In this document: in pieces, positions 1-10,600 of the stretch
How the letters are laid out: each line of letters starts with the position of its first letter
How positions within the stretch are numbered: position 1 is the first letter of the stretch
Assembly: GCA_009746045.1 (NCBI GenBank)
Contig: RPFO01000164.1
Location: 1,884,509-1,948,508 of the forward strand
Direction: 5' to 3'
Source of the DNA: Mesostigma viride
Taxonomy: Eukaryota; Streptophyta; Mesostigmatophyceae; Mesostigmatales; Mesostigmataceae
DNA length: 64,000 nucleotides
The notes under the pieces: model-generated
What the model was told of the DNA's origin: nothing
Seen by the model: only the letters and a program-made list of their open reading frames with translations
Databases searched by the model: none
Translations under genes and position numbers: made by a program

Positions 1-600
1 TTATTATCCAATTATAGACCAGAGATGTAAAATAAAAACTTTCTCACGCATGCTGATCAAGACACTGCATATTTCTAGGTTTATTCTAGGAGGAGACGAA
101 ATGAAGCGTGTCCGTACCATACGTAATGGAATTGGGTGCTCAGGCTGTGAGTGTAGTCTATGGGCTGCACGAGCCCAGCTTAGGGACTGCCAAAAATTAA
201 GGCCGAGTTCCGGAGTTCCAGGCGGCCCGGGCCTGTTTCAGGGCGAACACAAAACCCGCGTAGGTAATTAAGTACTTGGAAAATCCCATGCTGTTCGTTT
301 TGCAGATCTATATTTCGACGCGGAACTCGCATGGGCATCTACCTGGAAATGCCATATAGGCCGGTGGAAAGGCGGCGCCGGCCAAAAGCCATAGGTACCA
401 GCCCTCGATCTTACTATAAGTACTTGCTCTATGCTACCTGCTAGCCTCACTTACTTACTATGCAGAGAGCTACTCTCAGCTGATACGCCATGCCCTATAG
501 CCATCAGTTTAGCCATATGATCATCTTCCACCCCGGCCGGCTATGTCCGCACCTTAGCTGCTGGAATACATAGTGGTGGAATACATAGTGGTTTCGATCA
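1..600. other. No gene recognised (left edge)
   Basis: Only short open frames without family features are present. The stretch ends in two direct copies of TGGAATACATAGTGG just before the first X element. I see no RNA gene or clear repeat here. Confidence 0.4.
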
Positions 601-631
601 ATAGCCACGAGCCACGAGCCACGAGGTCGCC

Positions 632-667
632 ATGGCTGACGGCGAAGCTCATAACTTTCACGTTTGA
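632..667 (+). CDS. Conserved upstream mini-ORF of element X
   Basis: An 11-codon ORF (MADGEAHNFHV, then stop) is the first ATG of the X leader, about 90 bp before ORF1. The other two X copies carry MADGGAHNFHV at the same place. It could be a leader peptide that controls ORF1 translation, or simply conserved leader sequence; only the conservation is directly visible. Confidence 0.4.
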   Translation: MADGEAHNFHV

Positions 668-755
668 GCACCGAATTCGGCTGTGAATATCACAATCGCT
701 TCGTCTTTCTAAGACGCACATGCTGATATAATTTTCCAAAGCTATTACGCAATAT

Positions 756-2208
756 ATGACGAGCAAACGCTCCTCGACGCAACGCAGCCTGGCGGCTGCG
801 CTAGGCCATGAAAATACGTCTGCAGCTCCGGCTGCAGCTTCGCCCTCAAGTCCGGCAGGCAGCGGTGACACTAGTCGCGCACTGGTGGTCGCCCCGCACC
901 CTCCCGGGCTTCATGCCTCGCCTTCAGCCTCGCCTGAGCCCAAACGCAGCCGCCCAACCGAACCTAGCTGGTCTGAGTACGACTTTGACGTTGACGGGTT
1001 ATTTTCCACCTTCGACGTCAACAGACCCGGCTATTTCGACTGGCCACCCGTCCGGATCCTGGAGCTTTTTTTTTATGGGTCGTATGCCTCCCTTTTCGAC
1101 AGTGTGCCAGCGCCTCCAACGCCATAAATGCTTCCGCAGCCAGTCTGGCGGCCAGTTCCAGCCCCGGCCGTGCACCTCAGTGACCTGTCTGGCTGGACGC
1201 GACCGCGCCTTCCGGCTCGCCGCCCTCTTTTCCATCCTTCAGCGCTGTGCCATTGACGTACGTCTGGCGCCCCATCCCCCTGACCGAATCCACCCTCCTC
1301 CTCCACCTCAACGAAGCCCTAGCTCTCACAGCACGTGACGCCCCTAGCTGCAGATGTGGCAGCTGTGAGTCGGCGCACGCTGGCTGCTGAGCTCCCCACC
1401 ATCCCCACCGCCACCGCCACCGCCCTCCTCGCCTCGCCCCCCAGGCTCCGCCTCCACCGACGCCATCACCGCCCGGCCTGGCAGCTCCGCGCCATTGACC
1501 AGCGCCTTAAGGACAATGCCATCGCCATCGAGGTATTGCAAAACACCGCAGGCCTCGGGCGCCCAGGCGGTGAAGGACATTGCCGCCAAGCCACTGCCTC
1601 GGCTGGCCTGGCTGGCGATGCTCCTCCCATCCCGACCTGGGCGGACATGCTTAAGCAGCACGCCATCTCCACCACCTCCGCCGTCGCAGCACAGCTCGAG
1701 CAACAGCAGAAGCTCGACCTCCGCGAGGAGGCCGAGCTCGCCAAGCGCAGCCTCAACGTCATCGTCAAGAACTTCGACATCAAGGAAGGTGAGAATTCCG
1801 AGAAGCTTGCACGTGCGTTTGAGAGCAAAATCCTTGCACGCATGGGCCTAGCTTCTTGGCGAGATTAGGCTGGCCGCCCATTGCCTTCCCCGCACGCGGG
1901 GTAAGGCAGGGGCCGGCCCCCGCTTCTTCTCATCTTTAAGAGCCCATCGGACAAGATTTCGTTTCTTGAGACACCGCAATTAAGCGGCTCGAGAACACTC
2001 CCTTCACCATGGACGACGACTTGACCCTGGCGCAGCAACAACGGCGACGGGAGCTATGGCCGACAGCTACCTCCAGCTCCGGCGCAGACCAAGGCGGGCC
2101 AGCCAGTGTACTGGAAGGGGGCGGCCATCTACGTCGGCCACAAGCCCAGGCTGGCACGTGACCCCCGCGACCATCGCGGCCCCAGCGACCCCAGCCGCCC
2201 CAGCCTAG
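756..2208 (+). pseudogene. ORF1 of element X (LINE ORF1p-like), frameshifted copy 1
   Basis: The reading begins MTSKRSSTQRSL at 756 and is broken several times. Recognisable blocks move between frames: the Ser/Ala/Pro-rich N terminus (756-1127), the middle block ending TPLAADVAAV (from about 1335), a predicted helical segment with LDLREEAELAKRSLNVIVKN (about 1700-1790) and the C-terminal block with TLDDDLTLAQQQRRREL (about 2000-2060). The order (disordered N terminus, helical segment, RRM-like VIVKN block, basic C-terminal domain) matches LINE ORF1 RNA-binding chaperones. It is non-functional as read. The family assignment rests on the intact LINE ORF1 at 46987-48180 having the same plan. Confidence 0.65.
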
Positions 2209-2600
2209 GGGAATACAGCAGTAGTAGTGTAGAATAGTTAGACCGTGGCCTTCATGTACATGCCCGCCTACTACAGGCACTATACCAGCTGATGCCTAGC
2301 ATTTTTAGTCATGCACATGTGTGCCTATGATGAGCCACACTCCAGATGATGCCTAGCTTTGTTTCATTATGCAGTGCCCATGCAGGGAGTCACTCATCTG
2401 CTGAGAAGCCCTGCCCTAGCTCTTGTATAGCTATGCTGATCTTTCCCCCCATGACAGGCTCCCCCTTAGCTGGGCATAGCTTGATAGATCATGGGGCTGC
2501 AGGTGCCCTGGGGCACCTAGTAGCAAGGGTCGTTTACATTCCCACCCTTGCAGGAAGTAGCTTGGAATGTATTATAGGCCATATGCCCCTTCTCTGGGCT

Positions 2601-2905
2601 ATTAATTAATTAATTCATTAGAAACATAACTCCGTTGGGAGTAGTACATGTAGCACATATCCCTGAGAAGGGGCATACATGGCTTTTAATACATTCTGGG
2701 CTACTTCCTGCAAGGGTGGGAATGTAAGCTACCCTTGCTCTAGGTGCACCAGGGCACCTGCACCCTCATGATCTTCACACTATGCCCAGCTAAGGGGGAG
2801 TATGTCATGTGGGGGAAGATCATCATGGCTATACAAGAGCTACTAGGGCATGGCTTCTCGACAGAGAGCATCTCTCTGCATGGCATATAGCATGGCTAAA
2901 TTCTT
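2601..2905 (-). mobile_element. 5'-truncated X 3'UTR, inverted
   Basis: Read on the minus strand this is the X 3'UTR, ending in ATGTGCTACAT, a hairpin (2629-2642, ACTCC-CAAC-GGAGT) and a TTAATTAA tail. It sits tail to tail with copy 1, so the junction forms an imperfect palindrome of several hundred bases centred near 2615. Confidence 0.65.
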
Positions 2906-3049
2906 AAAGCGACATCCATGGGGGTCCCATTCAAGCAGGGCGTGGCTAAATTCTGAAGGCATCATCCATGGGGGCCATTATGGGCGCACATGCGCGTAGG
3001 CCACATGCTAGGCTAAGCCTGACTAATTTACACTACTGGTATATATTCC
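2906..3049. other. Spacer with short direct repeats
   Basis: Two related blocks, each ATGGCTAAATTCT...CATCCATGGGGG, lie about 55 bp apart. No coding signal is seen. Confidence 0.3.
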
Positions 3050-3439
3050 CTAGACTGAGGTGGCAGGGGGGGCCTGCCAGGGCTTGTGGTCAACGTGGAT
3101 GACCCCCCCCCTCCAGTATACCAGCTTCCCCATTGCGCTCTGCCGGAGCTGAAGGTAGGTCGGCCATAGCTCGCGTCGCCGCTGTTGCTGGGCCAGGGTC
3201 AAGTCGTCGTCCAGCGTGAAGCGAGTCCTCAAGAGCTTCTTGCGGCATTTAAGGAACGACAGCTTGTCCGCCATGTACTTAACGGTGAGGAGCACGGGTG
3301 CCGGGCCAGCCTTCCCCCGCGCGCGGGGGAGGCGGACAGCCGACATGTCCATCTCACCAGTGAGTAGCATGGGGGCGAAAATGTCGCGCTTAAATGCCTC
3401 ACGAAGGCTTTCTGGGCTATGTGCTACATATACTCCCAA
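3050..3439 (-). pseudogene. X-family ORF1 C-terminal fragment (divergent)
   Basis: This open fragment of about 125 codons carries GEMDMSAVRLPRARGKAGP, then FTLDDDLTLAQQQRRRELW and YWRGGVIHVDHKPWQ. These correspond to the C-terminal RNA-binding part of X ORF1, but with many substitutions relative to the other copies, indicating another subfamily. It lacks the N terminus and abuts a plus-strand X 3' tail at about 3411, a rearranged or nested junction. Confidence 0.65.
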
Positions 3440-3473
3440 CGGAGTTATGTTCCTAATTAATTAATTAATTAAT
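3411..3473 (+). mobile_element. X 3' tail (hairpin plus TTAA repeat)
   Basis: The extreme 3' end only: ATGTGCTACATATA, a perfect hairpin at 3432-3445 (ACTCC-CAAC-GGAGT), ATGTTCC and five TTAA units. It is a severe 5' truncation of the kind expected for target-primed reverse transcription. Confidence 0.6.
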
Positions 3474-3519
3474 AGTGATGCAGGTTCACCTTGTGCACCC
3501 AGAGCAGGTGTAACTAGTT

Positions 3520-3645
3520 TACATGCCCCCTACCCTTGCAGAAAGTAGCCCAGAATGTATTGAAAGCCACATGCCCCTTTTCATGGATATGTGCTACATG
3601 TACTCCCAACGGAGATATGTTCCAATTTAATAAATTTTAATCGAT
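3520..3645 (+). mobile_element. 5'-truncated X 3' end
   Basis: Contains CCCTTGCAGAAAGTAGCC, then ATGTGCTACATGTA and the hairpin at 3602-3614 (ACTCC-CAAC-GGAGA), followed by an A/T tail. About 125 bp of the X 3'UTR is kept. Confidence 0.55.
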
Positions 3646-3808
3646 TTGATGCATGACGCATGCAGCCTATACATTAATTAATGACGCATGCAGCCTATAC
3701 ATGATAAACTAGTAATCCCGCATGATGCGCTGATTGGTGTGCCAGTTTGAGCTCGACTTGCTCCTATGCTCATCACATAGCCAAAATGATAACCATGCTG
3801 AAGTACCG

Positions 3809-4354
3809 AAGTACTTGCGTGTCACGCGCATGGGCATGCCACAGAGTACTATGCTAATCTCAATTAATGTTAGAAAATAATTATGACACGCAAGTTACAT
3901 GCAAAAAGCGTCTGGATCATGCCCCAACCATAAAGTCTCTGGAGGGGGATATAATCCTCATCCGAGCTGTACGTCCTCTAGAGTAATGGCCGACGTACAA
4001 GGCGGTGTAAGACGGTATAAGACATGCTTGCAGCTCGGTACAAGATGGCCAATTAAAAGCACTTCGGTGCTCCATGACTCCCCAACGGGAGCACGAGTTA
4101 AATTAACTAATTAATAATATATGGCCAACTAATTGGCTGCATGTTCCGCACGGCCTCATTAGGGCAGTTGGCATGAATCTAGAGGCATGACTGTCTGTAT
4201 ACCTCACACCAACCTTTGGTTTATAGCACCTACATCCCCCTCTAGTGACTAAATGGTTGGGGCATGATGTAGATGATATTTGTAACTTTTGTGTAATTAT
4301 GAGATAAGCATAGTACTCCGTACGCATGCCCATCCGCATGACACGCAAGTACTT
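3809..4354. mobile_element. Foldback MITE with long inverted arms
   Basis: The left end AAGTACTTGCGTGTCACGCG is matched by the reverse complement of the right end over 31 bp with two mismatches. The similarity continues inward for about 150 bp per side (the arms include CATGCCCCAACCAT on one side and its complement on the other). No ORF lies inside and no target duplication is obvious. A partial third arm lies at 8062-8140. The centre holds a separate 68-bp insertion (4053-4120). Confidence 0.65.
4053..4120 (+). mobile_element. 68-bp SINE-like insertion with 8-bp TSD
   Basis: The insertion is flanked by ATGGCCAA at 4045-4052 and 4121-4128. It begins TTAAAAGCACTT, has a GCAC-TTCG-GTGC hairpin, then GTGCTCCATGA, then a second hairpin CTCCC-CAAC-GGGAG (4078-4091), and ends in a TTAA-rich tail. 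The 3' half matches the 3' ends of X and of the LINE at 36.7 kb. A relative starting AAAAGCACTT lies on the minus strand at about 40801-40882. Confidence 0.6.
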
Positions 4355-4359
4355 ATAGC

Positions 4360-4692
4360 ACGCACAGATGGTAAAGCAAGCTGCATGGTACCATTTATGT
4401 TTTGCATGTCTCGTCTGTTCATGGCCGGCACCTCCTACCCGTTACTGTGCTGGCCAATATGAGCAAGCCACGAACCAAGTCATACAAGTCTGCTGTCTTA
4501 CCCGATACATCTAGGCAGCCCGTCTAAGTTGCTGATGTATCATGATGGCAATTCTTGTGTGCACGTACAGAGTGCTGGGCACTTGCTGCATCTGAGATGC
4601 GCAAGCAAGCTTCCAAATGTGCTGGCACAATCTTAATACACAGCAGGAAATGCCTGCGTGAAATCAAATCAAGAGGACAGGCCTGCATTGCC
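4360..4692. other. No gene recognised; downstream of the coiled-coil gene
   Basis: This is 3' flank of the minus-strand gene ending at 4693. I see no second gene or clear repeat. Confidence 0.35.
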
Positions 4693-7600
4693 TCAAACAC
4701 TGCGCCCGCTGGTGCCAGGTCGCAGGTTCAGTTGACGGTACAGCTGCGATCGCACCTTCTTGGCAGCTTCAATCTGCTTGGGATGAAATCATGATGAAGA
4801 ATCCACATTGCAAGTCCACAACGCTTGGTTCAGAGAAAGGGGATTGTGAGAATGCATGGCAATGAATGTGATCAATGAAAGATGTCCCGTGGCATGGTGA
4901 TGCCTATTCTCTTTACTGCATCAGCAGCAGTGACTACAGCACTCTTGTCCATGCGAGCTTGCAAGTAAGCCATACTCCCTTCCTGTCAGGCAGTTCTCTT
5001 AAAGTGCTGTCAGCAATGCATGCAGTCTCGCTTTAATTGATTTCTTGCTAACCGCCCACTGCACCAGCAGGCCATGCAGGGGTGACATCAGGGACGGTCA
5101 TCACGGACATGCTGCATGAGAACACCCCCAGCTAGTATGAGACCGACCGCACAACTGTCCCCACGAAACACAGCAGGACAAGCACACAGCTACCATGGCA
5201 CACCGTTGTACGGCCACACGTTCTCTTGACCGATGCCCTTTCCAAACCAAAGGCCTCGTGCATAGCCTACTTGCCGCTTCTGCCGCATGGGTCAATTTGT
5301 CTGCAAAGAGCAATCCTTACTTCACCAGCAGTTGCTTTTTAACCATTGCATCATTCACAATGTTCCACAACCAGCATTAGCAATCATTCCATAATTCATT
5401 GTTTCATAAACGTTTGCAACACCATCAATATTGTCTGCTTGGCCGCATGGGTGACAAGGGGCCCTCACCTCGGATGCCGTCATGCGCATGCGCGGGCTGA
5501 GCGCCGAGTCGCTGAAACCGGACAGCTCGGCGGCGTCCATCTCGTCGTCCCACGCCGACAACAGGCTCGCGCTGTTCGCTGCGGCCAAGGGGGACATGCC
5601 ACATGCGGCCGCCTTGGCGCGCAGGTGGCCTGCTGCGGTGGAGGCATCCACTGAGGCACCTGACTTGTCTGCAACTGGGGATGATGCAGGGGAGCAGAGA
5701 CAAGATGGTGGTTGACGACCAGATGTCAAACTGGATTTCCAGCAGATGCGTCAGACCTCTTGCATGGAAGGTGAACAAGCAAGCAAAACTGGGGCAATAG
5801 AAATGATAAGACATACTCCATTCTCCTCGAGTGATACAGGCAACCGTCACCGTCCACACCTACCTTGTCCCTGGTATGCCATTGCCCTGCTCGGGGTTCC
5901 ATCCAGTATTTCGAGTTGTTTGAATGCTGTAGTTAGTGCTGCTGGACATATAACATGACTGAACTTGTGTGTTCAGTTTGGATAGGAGTTGAAGGCTATG
6001 CGCGTATGGATGGAGTGGGGACGTGGCGAGAATGTGGGGAACCGGCGAGGGAGGCTGAGCCCGCAAGCCGCCACTGATTGCTTATCAGTGCGCTCCTGGC
6101 GGCGGGCCAGCCAGCCAGGAGCTCCGCGGCGCGGCGTTAAGTGACGACGTGACCTCGAGCCGCTGACCCGAGACTACCGGTGCTCAGCTTAAGTCTTAAG
6201 CTACCGAGGGCGACGGTTCGCTGACTGTCACAGCAAAGGCTGGCGGCCGTACCTAACTGAGGTGCCAACTGGCAACTAGGCACCAACACTGACTGCCCGC
6301 CTAACTAGGCGTCCGGGCCGGTAACTACCGGCCACCGGATAGATGCCACCTCGGGAGAACAACTATAGGTGTGCCTGATAGTTCATATTTTACAATGGCA
6401 TGAGCAAAGGGCAATGCCCAGATGTGGGGGGGACTTGCCACTACTCTCTAGGGCAATTCTCAAGCCTCCAGCATGCACAACCTGGCAGACTAAGGCAAGC
6501 ATACACACCCCTGAACTTGACCTTCCACACTGGGCTGAACCTCACCTGTGCCCCCAAAACATTCCGAACAAATAACCCCTTCCCACGATGCCCAACGGTG
6601 GCCATGAGACACGCCCCATGTCACGTGGGTCATGGGACGTGGCGGAACGGCCCGGTACGCAACCATGCATCCCGTGACCACACAACAAGCACATAAAGCA
6701 CTCAGGAGCCGCGCTCCCACAGGTGGTTACTGTGCACTAAACTGACATCAAGGACCATCACTGGCGCGGCAGCCTACCACCTGGAGACATCTCAAGCACC
6801 GGCTCTACCTCCTTGTGTGTTATATGGGCACAATGACAAAGTGCCAAGGGCGAACATGGGGTAGATCGCGTTGTCCCAAACTTAAGGGTCGCCGCATACG
6901 GTGCCTAGTCCCCTGGTTCCCCTTAGGCCACAGGACCAAATGTCACAGTGCGATAACAAAGGGCGCGTCGCTCACCCCCCCGGCTGATCATCTTGAGCTT
7001 CTTCTTGAGGAAGGCGATCTTGTTGCGCGCGAGGATGTCGTTGTAGCTCACGCGCGCACGCAGCTGGCGCCGTAGGTCTGCGCGGGATGAACACGAACCA
7101 AGGGGCACACGGCACCAAAGTGGACGTGATGGGCCAGCGTCCAATGATGGACTAGCTGGGAGCACAAGGACTAAGCACACCCTGCGATGGGCCTGATACC
7201 ACACACCAAATCATCAACTAGGGCTCTGGTAAGTGCCACAGGCACTTTCTGTCGGTCGTTTTTAGACAGGCATAGGAAATGTCACGGTACTTAAAGATTC
7301 TAGCAGTCTTGCTCGTTGCTACTGCTTTTACCTCTGGTGCGCCTGGTTCATGGTTGGAGTCAGCAGGCGCAATGGCACAAACCTCGCAGGGCACGCGCAC
7401 GCCGCCAAAGTCAGGACGCAGTAAACCAACCACCCCACAGTTAGGTTCAATAGTGCCGGAACCTTTTGCCGCCTGAGGCAAATCGGGCCGGAACACTATT
7501 TTGCCCAGAAGAACCACTTCCGAGCACCCAAGTTAATTCGGCCTTCTGGCACTATTTAACCTAACTCCCACCCCACATGCAAACACCCATGGGCCACCAG

Positions 7601-10600
7601 AAGGCGCCAGGGCGTGCCCAGGGTGCCCCACCTGTGAGCTCGTCGTGCGTGTGGACGGTGAAGCCGGCCTTGAGCGTGCCCATGCCGGGGGCAACACGCT
7701 GCGCGCCGCGGCCCTTGAAGTAGCGCCGCCAGATCTTGTTGATCTGGAGGATGAGGTCCATGAACGGCTGCGAGGGCAGGTTGGGCTGGTACTTGTCCAG
7801 GAAATGCTGGGCATGGGGAAGGAAAAGGAAGGTGCGGAGCCAGGCATGGGGAGCAGGGCTAGGTTATATGGTGACAGCTGCATGGCAGATCGTGTCCACT
7901 GAGTATCTGCATGACAGAGAGTATCCGCCGCACACCTTGTTAATCAACTGCTCAGCGACCCGACAATACTTCGTACTCCGCGCGATGAGCCACACACCGC
8001 CAAGCCTGGCCCCCATGTACCTGATAGTCAACCCTCGAACCCCCCTCGATGCAGACGATATTTGTAACTTTTGTGTAATTATTTTTCTTATGAGATTAGC
8101 ATAGTACTCCGTGGCATGCCCATGCGCATGACAACCAGGTACTTACTCACTTACTCAAACCCCCCTTGCCCCCCGTGTCCGACGTGTCCGTGCACTTACC
8201 TAGGCAAACCCCGCATGTTCACCCAAACACGCACCCACCTATGCACACAGGCGACCGCATTCCCACCCCCCAGGCCCCCAAGTACGTTTCTTCCTTTGTA
8301 CGCATCGTCCTCCCCAGCCCCTCCCCGTCCATCTCCCTGGGTCCTTTCTGGGTGGGTCCGTGTCTCCTCCACAGCTCAGTGGCTTCTGGACACATGCTTT
8401 TAACCTGTGTCTTGTCCTGCTATCTCCCACAACCACCCTGCTGTTGCTGCTGTGATACATGGGAAATCCGCTGCCCCAACTGCCTTCAGTCCCCCACAGC
8501 CTGTGGAAGCGGGCGTCACTCACGTTGACCACGGCCAGCACCTCGCTGGGCACCCAGTAGAGGATCTCGTCCGAGGGGCGCACAGGGCGGTCGCCGACCT
8601 GCACGGGGCGAGTACGAATAGCGGTCAGCAAGACACGATATTGACAGGGTCAGCCAATGAGTACTGTCACACGCTACTAGGTGAAAACAGTGGAGGATGA
8701 CTCCAGAAGGCTCCTTCAGAGGAGGTGACTCATTGGGTGTGACGGGGGCACACATCTGTAGCCGATTCCTACGGGCATGCCACAGGCTACAAACAAGGCA
8801 ATATTCAGGGGACAGCTCTATGTGCCTCCACACAGTGAGCTTGCGGGGATATAAGCCTTGGCCAGACAGCCAACCTTTTGTGTATGCACATTCTATGGCT
8901 TTCAGAGTTATAGAAGATATCAGAGGCTTGTAGCAAAAAAAAAAAAAAAAAGTTGGGCCGACATGACCAACCATACTCGATGGTCAGCCAGCACATTCCA
9001 TGGGAAGGAATGGACGCTGCTGGCCATCACACGGCTCCAGACTACATGCAGGCAACGCTTGCAGCCAGGCGATGCTGTGCACACAGGAACGCTTGCTTGG
9101 TCCCTGCCAGCCGCGACCCAGCCGAATGCCTGGGCAGTCGTGGCAAACACTTGAAGAGGAGCACTCCCTTGTGTCCGTACTCCCAGTCCTCCCAACGCCC
9201 CATCCCCAGCAAACTGTCCTCCCACCTCTGGGCTGCGCATGCCAACACAAGAACAAGGAAGCGTGGGGGATGGTTGACCTGTACAAGCGCCACATCAATA
9301 AAACCCACCTCTGGGTTGTACGTGCCGGTGACGAACCCCTCGGTGACAAGCGCCTCGGATAGCGGAATGTAGGTGCTGCCGTTGCGGCGGCAGAGGTCCA
9401 TGACCAGCAGCTTGAACTCGGGCGTGTGTGACAGCAGCCGCACCAGCCGCGCGTTGTCCTTCATCGTCTCGTCCAGTGTCGCCTGCAGCTGGCGGCCGGG
9501 GTGGCGGCGGACAGCATCCTCGAGGAACTCGATCTGGTCCTTCTGTTTGCGCAGGGTCAGCTCTTGCTCTGGGGGAACGGGTCGCAGAAGAGGGGCGTGG
9601 CAGCGAGGGCAAGAGGGGGAAAGGGAGAAAGGGGGGGGAGGGAACAGGGGGAAAAGGGAGGATGAAGGGTTAATGAGGAAGGAGGGGGAAGGCAAGGGGA
9701 AAGGAGAGGGAAAGGAGGGGGACCAGATTTTCCAAGTGACACAGGTAGGTTGGTTGATTTATTTGCAATTCAGCATTCCTACTAGCTTGGAGGCAAATAC
9801 TGTAATTGAATTTCCTACATTTCATGCGAGATGCTGTTCAGGGGAGGACACAGTGCGGGGAGACAGGCTAGGTGTGAATTTGCACACTGGAAGTCTTTTA
9901 GCTAGTTTTCACTGGTGGGTGTGCATTGCTGTAAGAACTAACTAGAGATGGAGGCATAGACACTGGCTGCTTCCACCTGAAGGTTAAGCCATAGGCCCAT
10001 GCTGGCCTGTGGATTTCTCATCCACACGATGTGCAGTAGGAAAAATAAGAATAAATAACCTGGTACGACTTAATGCCAGGTGCGCAGCTTCACAGCTGCT
10101 TCGGTGGGTGTGGCAAGAAGCACATGTAATGTAATTGGTAGAAATAAATCCAGCGACCGCCACTCGACGGGATTCCTCTTTCATCCTCGCCGTTGCCCAA
10201 CTCTGTTCGGCGGCCAAGTCCCCCGTGCCGCTGTGTACCTTGCCTCAATGCACAGTCGTGCCCCTTTGACCATCGCAGGGGGTTAGCCCCACAAGCAAGC
10301 CCCGCCACAAGCATGTGCTTGCCTGAAGCCTTCATGGGCTTGCCCCTCACGCGATAGCGGTCGCCAGAACTCACCTGACTGCAGCAGCCCCAATGTGCCT
10401 CTGATGATCACCACCGTGAACCCATGGCTCTATCTGCTGCCAGCAAGCCCGCAAGATCCTATCCGCTGCCACCATGTGCGCACGGCCCTACCGCCTGCCT
10501 ATGACCTATCCCACAGGGTTCTAGCGCCTGCCACCATGCGCGCGAGCCTTTCATGCCTGCCATTATCCGCACATCGCTTCCGTGCCCCACCCACCAGCGC

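Larger units (their letters stand above)
603..2600 (+). mobile_element. Non-LTR-type element X, copy 1 (ORF1-only)
   Basis: The copy starts with three CCACGAG heptamers, continues through a short leader and a decayed ORF1, and ends with a roughly 390-bp 3'UTR beginning at the GGGGAATACAGCAG motif near 2209. The 3'UTR (GGCACTATACCAGCTG, the block around CCCACCCTTGCAGGAAG, GGCCATATGCCCC) recurs at 16.6 kb, 24.4 kb and, inverted, at 2.6 kb and 24.9-25.4 kb. No reverse transcriptase ORF follows ORF1, so this looks like a non-autonomous, half-LINE arrangement. The far 3' hairpin is missing: the end runs into TTAATTAATTAA next to an inverted second copy. Confidence 0.75.

Noticed and set aside
5101..5313. 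An extra exon of the coiled-coil gene at about 5240-5303 (minus), after CTCTTTGCAG
   Set aside because: The phase does not fit (phase 0 required, phase 0 gives an early stop), whereas the 4773-4693 exon fits with a natural stop.
6369..6720. Small ORFs on both strands between coiled-coil exons
   Set aside because: No family features and they lie in an intron of a well-supported gene.
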